Assembly (NCBI GenBank): GCA_946811185.2
Contig: OX328106.1
Span: 49,612,311-49,676,310 of the forward strand
Length of the DNA: 64,000 nt
Direction of reading: 5' to 3'
Source: Hippopus hippopus
Lineage: Eukaryota; Mollusca; Bivalvia; Cardiida; Cardiidae
In this document: piece after piece, positions 1-10,358 of the stretch
Layout: each line of letters starts with the position of its first letter
Position numbering within the stretch: position 1 is the first letter of the stretch
The notes under the pieces: generated by a model
Database searches by the model: none
What the model saw: only the letters and a program-made list of their open reading frames with translations
Told to the model about the DNA's origin: nothing
Translations under genes and position numbers: made by a program

Positions 1-799
1 AAAAGTTCAATGTTATTTGAATGTCTTGTAATTTTGATGATTATAAGCACTATAGACTTAATAATTTCATTACCCTTATTTTTTCTATTTATCGAACCGA
101 TTTCTGAGACCTTTTACCAAAAAAACGCCGTCTTTTGTTTTACCCTCTGAAAGAGGACCTTTGTGGGAATGTTGAAGGAAAAGTAGAAAATGCCGGTACC
201 AGCATTTAGATCGTCCTTTTCTAACTGTTTTTTCTGTCCTTACAAAATCAAATCCAACTACATGTTTTTGAGATACATTTAATTTATCGTCTGTAAACGC
301 TCTCTATTTGTTCGTAAATTCTATTGTCTGATTTCAGATCTCGCTTGCATAGTGACAACGCAATAATTATCATGACATGATGGGTTTTTTTTTTTGTATT
401 TTAATGCATGATTCACTGTGGCGACTGTACCCGTCATGCAATTGACTTCTCCGTTCTCTCTCATCCAAGGAGTGCTAAGCAATATCAGACCTTGCGCGGA
501 CGTGAACGCACCCTCGTGCCCCTACATTTGAATACCGGAAATCAATATTGATGACAATTGGTGGTCTTGGGGCAAAGCGTAAATCAGAATCTTTATCATG
601 CGCACAATCCGTACTTGCTTTGTAATGGTTCAACATATACTAATTGTGTCTGGCATGATATTTTGATTCAGTGATTGATTACTTGGTATTTAACGCTATT
701 TTTAAATAATTTCAGTTCATTCACGGCTGCATTGCACCTCTTCATGCTTTTCTCCAGTTTCTAGTACCAGCACTTTCGCACAACATTCTTTCTTAGCCA
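1..799. other. No gene recognised
   Basis: AT-rich DNA; no coding motif, RNA gene or repeat seen. Confidence 0.5.
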
Positions 800-990
800 C
801 ATAAAAGAAAAAAAATGTTTTCCCACATAAAAAAAAAAATGTTTGTGATCTGAGAGGAATGAACCCTGTCGCAATTGCTGTCATCAATACCCGGAAATAA
901 TATGGTTGAGCTGTGAATCGAACCAGCGACCCCATGGGCTTCAAGCTCTTTTTGTAACCCACAAAGCTACTGAGTCAGCTATGGTGTTTC
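800..990 (-). mobile_element. Possible tRNA-derived SINE
   Basis: On the minus strand the order is ACTCAGTAGCTTTGTGGG (A-box-like), GGTTCGATTCACAG (B-box), a short body, then a stretch reading TTTTTTTT-rich toward 800. Pol III boxes spaced as in a tRNA suggest a SINE head; the anticodon stem was not verified. Confidence 0.4.
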
Positions 991-1254
991 AACTATACGG
1001 GTAAAGTTCGTGTCAATTTGTATTTATCCTATTCCAGACAACTCCGAGTTTTCGACCCCTGCCATTATGGCTTTAAAAAATATTGTGGTATAGAAGAAAA
1101 TGCCTATTTTATAAATCACCATTACCTCTTTTTCTCACAATGTTTTCTATCCTTCCAAAGGCGAATCACACCATTTGCTTCACATTTATATTGTCGCCTG
1201 CTTACGATTTCTATATGGAAGATGCTTTGTCATCTGGTATTTTTTTTTTCAAAC

Positions 1255-1560
1255 TCTTTATCTGCTAGTGTCGCCTTGGATAGTTTTTGCGGACTGAGTA
1301 GATCAAGATAAGACTGCACAAAACGTACAGTCTGATCTTTGATCTGCATCGTCTACTACCTGATAGTAATCTTTAATTAAGAGAAAAGACGAATCTAGTT
1401 CGTTGGAAATGAAAGAGCAAACCTTTAGGCTGCTTAGCGCGACTTAAGGAACTTTTACGGACAGTGTAGATCAAGATCAGACTGCACAGAACATGCAGTC
1501 TGGTCTTGGATCTACATTGTCCGATAAGGAGAAATCCCCCTCCCCATCCGCCCATCCGCC
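1255..1560. mobile_element. Two family 2 palindromes
   Basis: Hairpins at about 1292-1355 and 1459-1523 (GTAGATCAAGATCAGACTGC and complement); ends partly eroded. Confidence 0.65.
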
Positions 1561-1839
1561 CACCCCCCCAAAAAAAGTATGTAATAGCAATATTTAGAAT
1601 TTACTGTCTGCTTGAAATTTTTATTTAACTTATTTAGCGAGTTAAGGGTTGAAAAAAAAAGAAAATACTCCAACTGTATTAAGGGCGTACACAGACATGT
1701 ATCCCAGACAAAGATCTTAGCCCCCAGGTATCAGTTTCAAGTACAAGTATTTAAAGCGACATGTTACATCAATATTATCAAGTTGGTCCATCATCAACAT
1801 TTTTTACGCTTTTAATTAAGATTCACGCAGCTGTGTGGG

Positions 1840-1915
1840 TGCAATTTGCGGAGAGAGTATGACAAGATCAGCATGCACATACGTGCAGTCTGATCTTGGT
1901 ACGCTCTCTCCGCTC
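1840..1915. mobile_element. Family 2 core hairpin
   Basis: GGAGAGAGTATGACAAGATC pairs with GATCTTGGTACGCTCTCTCC. Confidence 0.6.
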
Positions 1916-2507
1916 TTCTATGGATGATTTTCTCTTTTATAATCACGATAAAATGTCAATAATATAAACGATATGTTTTTTTTTTGCTGGAGTCAGCAAT
2001 AAAATTTAGCAGGATATGTGTTTTTAAATGATGAATTCAGATAGATAGTAAAAGAACCTGAGTTTGAAACCCCAAGCATTACAAACAGTGTAGATCATGG
2101 AAATTAATTCTATGAATTAATTCACTTTTTTTCTTGTTAAATATTTTGGGTATTTCTTCTTTTTTTCCAAAAAATTTGTAACATGAAATCTGAATGGAGC
2201 ATTTTAACTATGTTACGTCAGCCATATTGTTTTACAAATAGCATTGATAGCCAGAATGTTTTCAAATGCATTCATGTAGGCCTACAATGTACAGGGTGTT
2301 TCATAATATATGTTATATTTTGAGACTTTCGGAACACGATGTGTTAAACCATAACTGTATGTTTCAAGCATAATTAATACACTGTACTCTGTATTTCAAG
2401 TGCATCACAATCTTAATTATGGTTTGGTGTTACGAAAATGTTGTACCGTAAGTACTTTGATCCGAATCGTTAGGTTACGAGACAATATCCGTGTTCAAAC
2501 TAGGATT

Positions 2508-2717
2508 TTAACCCTTAAAGCGCCTTTCATGACTATAGTCTACATTGCAGCCAATGTAGATCAAGACCAGGCTGCACAAAAAGTGCAGCCTGATCTTTGA
2601 TCTACGCTGTCCGCTTTGCTAAAACACTGTAGAGTAAAGCAACTATGAAATTGCAATTATTAGGGTTGTATTTCTAGGATGAAAATGTCTGATAGATTTA
2701 TTTGGCACTTTAAGGGT
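2508..2717. mobile_element. Family 2 palindrome
   Basis: TTAACCCTTAAAGCGCC to CACTTTAAGGGT, hairpin AATGTAGATCAAGACCAGGC and complement. Confidence 0.7.
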
Positions 2718-2757
2718 GAAGACGCCTCTCGTCACCATCCAGTCAGAAGGGGCGATG

Positions 2758-3045
2758 CGTAATAGCTATATTATGGCCTGCAACACGCGAAAAGGGGCAT
2801 TCGGACTTTTGCGTAAAGTGTCGTCTCGGACCAGTCTGCGCAGTCTGCGCAGGTTAATCCGACACGACACTTTCCGTTTTTATGTAATTTTCTGTTTTGC
2901 GCAAGTCTTCTGAAGGACAAAATTTGGTGTAGTCGTAAAGTGCTGTCTCGGAATAGCCTGCGCGGACTGCGCAGGCTGATCCGAGACGCCACTTTACGCA
3001 AATGTCCGAATGCCCCTTTTCACGTGTTGCAAGCCAGTATATGAT
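2758..3045. mobile_element. GC-rich palindromic MITE, family 3
   Basis: Inverted ends GGCCTGCAACACGCGAAAAG and its partner at 3017-3037; inside are two GC palindromes around CTGCGCAGTCTGCGCAG and CCTGCGCGGACTGCGCAGG. Confidence 0.7.
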
Positions 3046-3664
3046 ATGTGCGAAAAGTAGAACACGCTGGTACTAGTAATCAACATTTTCTCCTGTTCCA
3101 AGACATTTCCATAAGCAGACTTTCTCAGGACCGTTAAAATCCGGGATCGCTTAGGAAGAGATACATGTTGAATACCAAGATACGTGGCGCTCGTTGGATT
3201 GTGATTTCAACTGCCTTGCTGAGCGGAAGAAAAGGTTCTCATTGGATACAAAAAAAAAAAATAATCGAGATGGAATCCTTTACAAAGCTTCTTTCCAACG
3301 AAATCTTTCGCCGTGTACTACGCTATTTTGATAGTCGTTGTTCTTCAGTGTGATAGTCTTTTATTAAAATTGAAATTCTCACGATTCTCCAACCCGGATA
3401 TTTAAAAACCTGTTTTCCAATTAATCTCTTTTCTATGAAAATACGCGTCGAATTAGATGATATGGTATATACGTCAGATAATTTATTTTAGCTAGGTGCA
3501 AACGTTCAACGTCTGTTTGCGAATTTAAGATTGTTTCTTTCTTTTTTTAACAAAAGGAAATTGGATATGCCGAGTAAGACCTAGTGGCGCCATTTATTAT
3601 ATTCATGCACCGAATTAGAAATGCACTGATCTTAAAATTAAAACATCCATGCTCTCATCCATAC

Positions 3665-3815
3665 AAAACAACCGCAAAACAGAAAATTACATAAAAACGG
3701 AAAGTGCCATCTCGGATTAGCCTGCGCGGACTGCGCAGGCTGATCCGAGACGACACTTTACGCAAATGTCCGAATGTCCCTTTTCGCGTGTTGCAGGCCA
3801 ATTATAGACCATGCT
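3665..3815. mobile_element. Family 3, right half
   Basis: Contains CCTGCGCGGACTGCGCAGG and the terminus GCGTGTTGCAGGCCA only. Confidence 0.65.
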
Positions 3816-4159
3816 GAAATTTTGTTGAGTGATAAAGAGTTTAACTATTCCAAATGCGACGCTGATCTTTCAACATATTGAACAATATCCTTTATACTGC
3901 TTAAAGCACTGAAGATGCTGATGAGTATAAGCAATCTTCAAAGTAACATCGAACCTGTTCCCAGTTCCAAGTAAGTTCAGTTCGGATGCGTCCTTTTGCG
4001 TCTTCCAATCTATCATGTTTGCTATTTAAACTTTAATGGACACAAGCATTTATATGTGAACGGAACAGCTCATTACAGTTTTCATTCAGTATCTTTAAAT
4101 CTACAGACCTTTACATGAAACAAACATGTGTTGCCGCCGTCAACTTTATTGCCAATAAC

Positions 4160-4341
4160 TCGGCGACAGCTTGTACATTTATAGATAGCCTATCCACCAC
4201 ATTTCCATGCCTGAGCCCTGGAATTCCATCGAGTCTCTTTCTATGTTTTGTCGGTGACAGCTTGTACATTTATAGATAACCGATTCGCTACACTTTCATG
4301 CTTGAGCCGGAGAATTTTGTCGTATCTGTTTCCGGGTTTTG
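4160..4341 (+). repeat. 91-bp tandem duplication
   Basis: Two units starting TCGG(C/T)GACAGCTTGTACA at about 4160 and 4251, moderately diverged. Confidence 0.75.
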
Positions 4342-4440
4342 ATAAATGTTTATGGAATCTAGGACATTGAAAGATGAAAAATATGCGATGGTTTCATCGT
4401 GCAAAAGATGGAAAATGTCGTCAAATAAAAGTTTTCAGCT

Positions 4441-4671
4441 TTAACCCTTTACCACACAATTCCGAGTTTCAAGGACCCTGAAGAAGAAGGCTTTCGAAAA
4501 CATTGTGTGAAAAGGAGAAAATGCTGATAACCAGCATTTTCTCCTTTCCCACAATGTTTTCTACTCTTTCAAAGACAGTTTTCATAATTTGTGCAACATA
4601 AGATTTGTCATCTGCATTTGCTTTCATTTTGGACAAGTCTAACAAATTGTCGTTTTGTACTGAAGAGTTAA
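4441..4671. mobile_element. Family 1 TTAA palindrome
   Basis: TTAACCCTTTACCACACAAT at the left, GAGTTAA at the right, hairpin core GAGAAAATGCTGATAACCAG. Confidence 0.8.
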
Positions 4672-4862
4672 GTTATTATCTCCTGAAACAAATTTACCCA
4701 TGCCATCCGTGTAAAAACAGGTAGTTCAATCAAGGTAACACGCAAAAATACAAGAAACAAATGAAAGCATTTTGACAAAAAGAAGAAAGTCCTTTTGTAA
4801 CAATATCTTCAAAGAATTATCAAATGAAATACACGAAAAAGTCGTTTGCAGGAAGTAGCAAT

Positions 4863-5098
4863 TTAACTCTGTACCACACAATCCCAAATTCTAACGACCC
4901 TGAGAAAAAAGTCTTCTGAAAACATTCTTGGAAAAAGAAGAAAACCGCCGTCGCTAGTAAACATCACTTTTTTTCTTTTTCCACAATGTTGTCTACCCGT
5001 TTCAAAGAAAATCTCCCATCATTCGAGTCATATGTAGTTTGTCGTCAGCAAATGCTTTTGAACCGGTGTACAATATTGTTGCCTCGTAAAGAATTGAA
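4863..5098. mobile_element. Family 1 TTAA palindrome, diverged
   Basis: TTAACTCTGTACCACACAAT at the left; the core hairpin is eroded and extended. Confidence 0.65.
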
Positions 5099-5267
5099 AC
5101 ATAACGGTTACATAACATTGGATAAGTACTATGAAAACGATATTAAGGTCACAGTGTAATGTTCCCAACGAGTACTGAATGATAGGGAAAATTGTTTAAC
5201 TTTTTGAATGAAAATGTTCGTTTATGTAATTGATCCATGCTCTGTGAAAAGGGGATTTAATGCATCT

Positions 5268-5332
5268 GCACAAGTATCGACCCAGGTCAGCCTGCGTAGT
5301 CCGCGCAGGCTGACCTGGGTCGATACTTTTTT
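5268..5332. repeat. GC palindrome, family 4
   Basis: AGTATCGACCCAGGTCAGCC pairs with GGCTGACCTGGGTCGATACT; a diverged relative lies at 36864-36917. Confidence 0.7.
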
Positions 5333-5563
5333 TATAACTGGTCAATTTTCCACATGTCCAAATATAAACGTACAACATGAGTCGGTTTTTTTACGGAATA
5401 AATTTTACGGATCCATAATTACAATGATGACTTTCTTGGTACAATGCACCACGGAGATGTAATAAACACCCATGTTGCCAGAGAGCCGCTCAATTGCATT
5501 AGTTCTCTCAACTATGAAAAGGATCTTCTTTACCTTTGTTTGCAAAATTGTATTTTCTCCTGT

Positions 5564-5792
5564 TTAACTCATTACCAAACGACAAAATTTTTGGCTTGTC
5601 CAAATCGAAAGCAGTTGCAGACGACAAAATAAAAGTGACTGAAAATTTGAAAATTGTTTTGTGAAGGGTAGAAAACATTGTGTGAAAAGGAAAAAATGCT
5701 GGTTACCAGCATTTTCTCCTTTTCCCACAATGTTTTCTAAAGGCTTCTTTCTCAGGGTCGTCAAAAGTCGTCACTGTGTGGTAAAGGGTTAA
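5564..5792. mobile_element. Family 1 TTAA palindrome
   Basis: Intact hairpin near 5695; its right TTAA (5789-5792) is also the left TTAA of the adjacent family 2 element. Confidence 0.8.
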
Positions 5793-5998
5793 CCCTTATT
5801 CTCCTGAATAACTAAAATGAAACTTCAAATCTATAGTAAAAACCTATATATAGCTATTTCAGAATTATTTTTTGAAGAAAAAAAAATCTTCTCATCGGAC
5901 AATGTAGATCCAAGATCAGACTGCACGTTTCGTGCAGTCTGATCTTGATCTACACTGTCCGCAAAGGGTCTTTAAATCGCGCTTAGCGATCTAAGGGT
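5789..5998. mobile_element. Family 2 GATC-core palindrome
   Basis: TTAACCCTTATTCTCCTG to GATCTAAGGGTTA, hairpin 5899-5963; shares its left TTAA with a family 1 element. Confidence 0.75.
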
Positions 5999-6118
5999 TA
6001 CTAATCTTGATTAGCCTGTTATCGTAGATAAAATCTTTTTGACAAACTCGATATTCCTGTTACGAACTTAGAGGAATAAAATTAGATAACAGTAAATTTG
6101 AAAGAAAATACTTTTGTT

Positions 6119-6270
6119 TTACCCTTTATATATCAATCCCGATATTTAAAAACCTTTATGAAGAGAAAACATTTTGGGGATAAATACTGGTAACTAATGT
6201 CTTCTCCTTTTCCCTCGGTGTTTTCTACTCTTTCATAGACAATTTTGACAAGATGAGCCACACTTTTAGG
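6119..6270. mobile_element. Family 1 remnant
   Basis: Left end ACCCTTTATATATCAATCCC and a broken core (AATACTGGTAACTAATGTC) remain. Confidence 0.45.
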
Positions 6271-6850
6271 TGAGATTGACAAAAGCCATAAGATTCTTGC
6301 TTATGGAGAAGTAGGGGGAGCGGTTATATAAAATAAGCTCTCAAGAATGCAACCAAGTCCCAGAGCAGACTGCATGTTCTTTTCAGTCTTTCGTGATCTA
6401 TACCGTTAACAAAAGCAACTGAAGTCATTGCTAGTGCTTTAACTATTTGGCCTTTATGAACGTGACTCGGCAACTTATTGCAAACCGTGTAGATCGAAAT
6501 CACAAAGCACAGAATGTTGATATGACCCACATATCCCTTTTCAGTGTTCTAATTGTTCACAAAAGTTGTCCGCGTTTTAGCCATTGCAATAAAATACTCT
6601 CTTCAAAGAAGAATTTAACCATTGTTAGACCACGTTTGTAGCGAGTTGACCAATCAGCGATCATTATTTCAAAAGTATATATCGAAGATACAACTCCCGT
6701 AGTTGTATATCTAGATATACAACGCTAGTATATCCTGCACGTGAATTCCGACAAGTTTTGTTTTCAATATCGAGTCAAGGCAAAATGTACCCTTCACAGT
6801 AAAACAATTTTGAAATATTATATAGTGAACCGGATGCAGCATTTCGATAA

Positions 6851-6915
6851 GTGAGTGCAATAATATTCTAAGTGCCTATATAGTGTACAGGCACTTAAAT
6901 CAGTATTGCACTCAC
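6851..6915. repeat. Inverted repeat
   Basis: GTGAGTGCAA and TTGCACTCAC enclose a second pair, AAGTGCCT and AGGCACTT. Confidence 0.65.
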
Positions 6916-7211
6916 TATCTATTTACTAAGCAACCTATTGAGTGCAGTGTGTTTTTGACAACAGAAAAATAAGGCTCCAGTTAGGAAAAAAACGCTATAG
7001 CGTTCGCATTTAGGCTTTTTAAAACATGCCATTGCATTTATAACAATTTTTCTCTTTAATCTCAAATAGGCAAAATCTTATTTTAGCTAAAAAATATAAC
7101 AACAAAGCTCCTGCTTTCTTTAGTTTATTTCGTTGGAAGTTAAACGCCATATGGTCATATCACGGTGGTCAGTGCGCCTATACACATGCATAAGTTGTTT
7201 TTAGTAATGTT

Positions 7212-7423
7212 TAACCCTTAACCTGTTAATTAGGTAAAATGGAACTTTCCAGACGATAGTAGAAACTAAAATATTGCTATTTCTAAGATATTTTTTTGTG
7301 GAAAACATCTCTGTATCGGACAGTGTGGATCCAAGATCAGACTGTGCACGTTCTGTACTGTCTGATCCAGACCTACATTGTCCGTAAAAAGTCCTTCACC
7401 CGCGTTTAGCAGCCTAAGGCTTA
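7212..7423. mobile_element. Family 2 palindrome
   Basis: TTAACCCTTAACCTG to CCTAAGGCTTAA, hairpin 7317-7384 imperfect. Confidence 0.7.
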
Positions 7424-7873
7424 AGCTCTATGGCTCGACAAAATATACAACATTTTCATAAAGGAGTTTGACACTGGTTACAAAAATTCGTCGAAATTAA
7501 CATATTGAACGTAATTGAAAAAACATCAACAGTGTTTCTCCACAATTCTTAGGGACACATAGTAAGTTCTAAATACGTGAACGTCCCACTTTGACACCTA
7601 CCATCAATCGAAACATAACGTTTTCAAAATACTACAGACAAAAAACTAGTTCGATCTCAACACTTCACAATGAGGTTTACCTTCATTACATATCATAATG
7701 AATAATTTAGCATTTTGATATAATTGTACTTTATATTTACTTCTTTTAAATCAGGTGCAACAATTCATTTTAACAACCACGATGACTCCATTTTGTTACA
7801 AGCTTTTTATTTGAAATACAAATGTACATATGGCATGAAAAGCACGGATAAATAGTCACATGGTCTAAGTTAA

Positions 7874-7964
7874 ATAGAAAATCTCGTGCCCTGGTATATG
7901 GGAAATATACACTCGCTAACGCTCGTGTATATTTCCCATATATCACGGCACTCGTTTTCTATCC
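7874..7964. repeat. Palindrome
   Basis: ATGGGAAATATACACTCG pairs with CGTGTATATTTCCCAT; outer arms also pair (AGAAAATCTCGTGCC). Confidence 0.75.
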
Positions 7965-8477
7965 CATACTAAGAAAACGATATTGCATTATCTCCCGTTA
8001 GATGGCATTCTACAAATACTCATCTTCGAAGAATATGACATGCGCAAACAACGAACGATATTGTTTCAATTTTTGTGTCACATCAGCATCGATATATCGT
8101 GTAGTAGAGAACAAAATAACACTGTTTTCTGCTTAATCTATTCGTCACACATGGAAAAATTATGAATCAGAAAATATCTTGAGGTTTCAAAATGAGAGCA
8201 TAATCGAATCAGTGTTTGTTCTGTAACATCGGTACGAACCGTCGGACGAAATGTCTTTCTGATTAAAGAACAAGAGGTAAGCGAAGTAACGGAAAGAAAA
8301 GGAAAGACCTTTATCCGATAGTTTTATAAGATGACTTTTGTATCCTTCCTAACCCTCCTACAATGCTTGTGTGACAAACTAAGTACAAAAACACGTTGCA
8401 CCTGACATAAAACGTTAATTATGGGTATTTTAAATCGACTGTTAGAAGAGTCTTTGATATAGATGCCAGATGGCTTA

Positions 8478-9370
8478 AAGTAGCCATAATTACATGTACC
8501 TTGACAAGAAGGTAGCTACATGTATCCAAAAATACCTAGGCAAGTAGGTATCTAGTAGCTATCATTACCTTAACTAATAGCTTTCAACAAGCAGCAGATG
8601 TGACCACAGGTATATAGGTGTAGGCAAAATTACCTTGACAAGTAGGTAGCTACAAGTAGGCAACATTACCTGAACAAGAAGGTATGTAAAAGTAGGAAAC
8701 ATTACCTCAACAAGAAGGTATAGATCTAAAAGTAGGCAACATTACCTCAACAAGAAGGTATCTAAAAGTAGGCAACATTACCTCAACAAGAAGGTATCTA
8801 AAAGTAGGCAACAATACCCTAAAATGAGGTATCTTAAAGTAGGCAACATCGCCTCAACAAGTAGGTGACTGCAACCACAGGGACTCGATCCAGTAATTTT
8901 TTTGGTATCTTGTAAGTAAATAAAGACTTTATTTACTTAAAAGATACCAAAAAAATTACTGGATCGAGTCCCTGTGACTACAACTACTAGGCAACATTAG
9001 CTGGACAGGTAGGTAGCTACAAGTAGGTATCTACATGTGGGCAACATTACTTTAAAATGTAGGTAGGCAAATTACCTCAACGAGTGCCAGTAGGTATCTA
9101 CAAGTTGGCTACATTACCTCAACAAGTAGGTAGCAAGAAGAAGGCAACACAGCCATAAGTAGGTAGCTGCTAGGAGGCAACGTTACCTCAACAAACAGGT
9201 ATCAACAAGTAGGCAACAATACCTTAACAAGTACATGTAGCTAGCTACAGGTAGCCAGTATTAACATAACAAGAAAGTAACTACAAGTAAAACAATCTTA
9301 CCTGAACAAGTAATTGGCTAAATAGGCTAATTTTACCTTGACAAATTACTAGAACAACTAGCCAACTTTA
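8478..9370 (+). repeat. Minisatellite, 36-40-bp units
   Basis: More than twenty diverged units repeat AGTAGGCAACATTACCTCAA followed by CAAGAAGGTATCTAA or CAAGTAGGTAGCTAC. The most regular units are at 8690-8830. It is interrupted by a fold-back element at 8876-8976. Confidence 0.85.
8876..8976. mobile_element. Fold-back MITE inside the minisatellite
   Basis: A nearly perfect palindrome of about 47-bp arms starting CACAGGGACTCGATCCAG, with GGTATCTT and AAGATACC near its centre. The flanks act(g/a)caac on both sides may be an 8-bp target duplication, although similar words occur in the array itself. Confidence 0.6.
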
Positions 9371-9689
9371 CTTATTTCATGAATTCTGATTTGTTTACCT
9401 CATTTTGCATTCAAACAAATAATTTAGCATGTGACTCTATAGAAGTATGCCTGTGAAATGGGTATAAGTAACATGATTTAGATTTGATATATTGAACTCA
9501 GTGTTGCATATGTTGATTTTTTCTTATTACATGTAATTACTCTATCACAATATTTTCAAAAAAATATGATTTTTTAAGGCTTTACTAGATAACAAAATTA
9601 CAGATACATGTACTTCCAAATTTGATGGATTTCATTTTATGCACAGACTTCAAATTATATGTGGGTCAGATTATGATCTTTATCTTCAA

Positions 9690-9812
9690 AAGATAAGAAA
9701 ACATTGTAGGAGAAAAAGAAAATACTGGGTACCAGCATTTTCATCCTTTTTCTACAGTGTTTTTTTTAAAAGGCTACTTCCCAAGGGTTGTTAAAACATG
9801 GGGTTGTTTGGT
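9690..9812. mobile_element. Family 1 remnant
   Basis: Core AAATACTGGGTACCAGCATT and right arm only. Confidence 0.5.
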
Positions 9813-9886
9813 AAAGAGGTACTGGTAACACATTTACCTATGAGGACAGTAATTTCTTACTATTTTTGTCTTTTAAAAACCCTTAT

Positions 9887-10086
9887 CCTGCTAAATAACT
9901 TACATGAAACTTTCAAGCCTATTGTAAAATCACAAATTTTTCTATTTCAAAGGTATTTCTGGGAGAAAGATTTCTTCTCATCAGACAGTGTAGATCCAAG
10001 ATCAGACTGCATGTTCTGTGCAGTCTGATCTTGATCTACACTGTCTGCAAAAGGTCAGTGAGTCGCACTTTGCAGCATAAGGGTTA
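9887..10086. mobile_element. GATC-core palindromic MITE, family 2 (best example)
   Basis: It runs ACCCTTATCCTGCTAAATAA to GCATAAGGGTTAA. The central hairpin (9984-10049) is CAGTGTAGATCCAAGATCAG plus ACTGCATG and its complement. Short CCCTTA ends and TTAA suggest the same piggyBac-type mobilisation as family 1. It ends about 50 bp before the first visible SOD exon. Confidence 0.75.
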
Positions 10087-10135
10087 AGTAAGCTTTGCTA
10101 TTATTATCATGGTTCCTTGCATTCTCTAATTTCAG

Positions 10136-10358
10136 CCATTGTTATGCCTGTATGTGGAATGACAACACTTATGGCTAAGTACAATATGGGTGGGGTAACT
10201 GGAACTGTTACATTTACACAAAATGACATCGGAGGAGACGTAATGATAGAGCTTGACCTGAATGGACTCAGTGTTGGTGATTACACTCTACAGTTGCATG
10301 AGTTTCGAGTCAACTTTGACACTCTAGATAGATGTTCTGAGAACAATATAGGTGCTAT
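10136..10358 (+). CDS. SOD-repeat gene A, first visible exon (degenerate SOD-like repeat)
   Basis: The acceptor is ctctaatttcag before 10136 and the donor is gtaagt at 10359; the exon is 223 nt, entering with two bases of a codon and leaving with two. It encodes a beta-rich SOD-like half repeat (GGVTGTVTF, then LDLNGLSVGDYTLQLHE). The usual HVHE is LQLHE and the RC..N.IGA stretch stands where other repeats have GAHYNP, so the copper ligands are mostly lost. The split first codon implies at least one exon further 5', which I could not find. Confidence 0.75.

Noticed and set aside
8478..9370. CRISPR-like array of short repeats
   Set aside because: Units are contiguous and diverged without distinct spacers, and the genome is eukaryotic.
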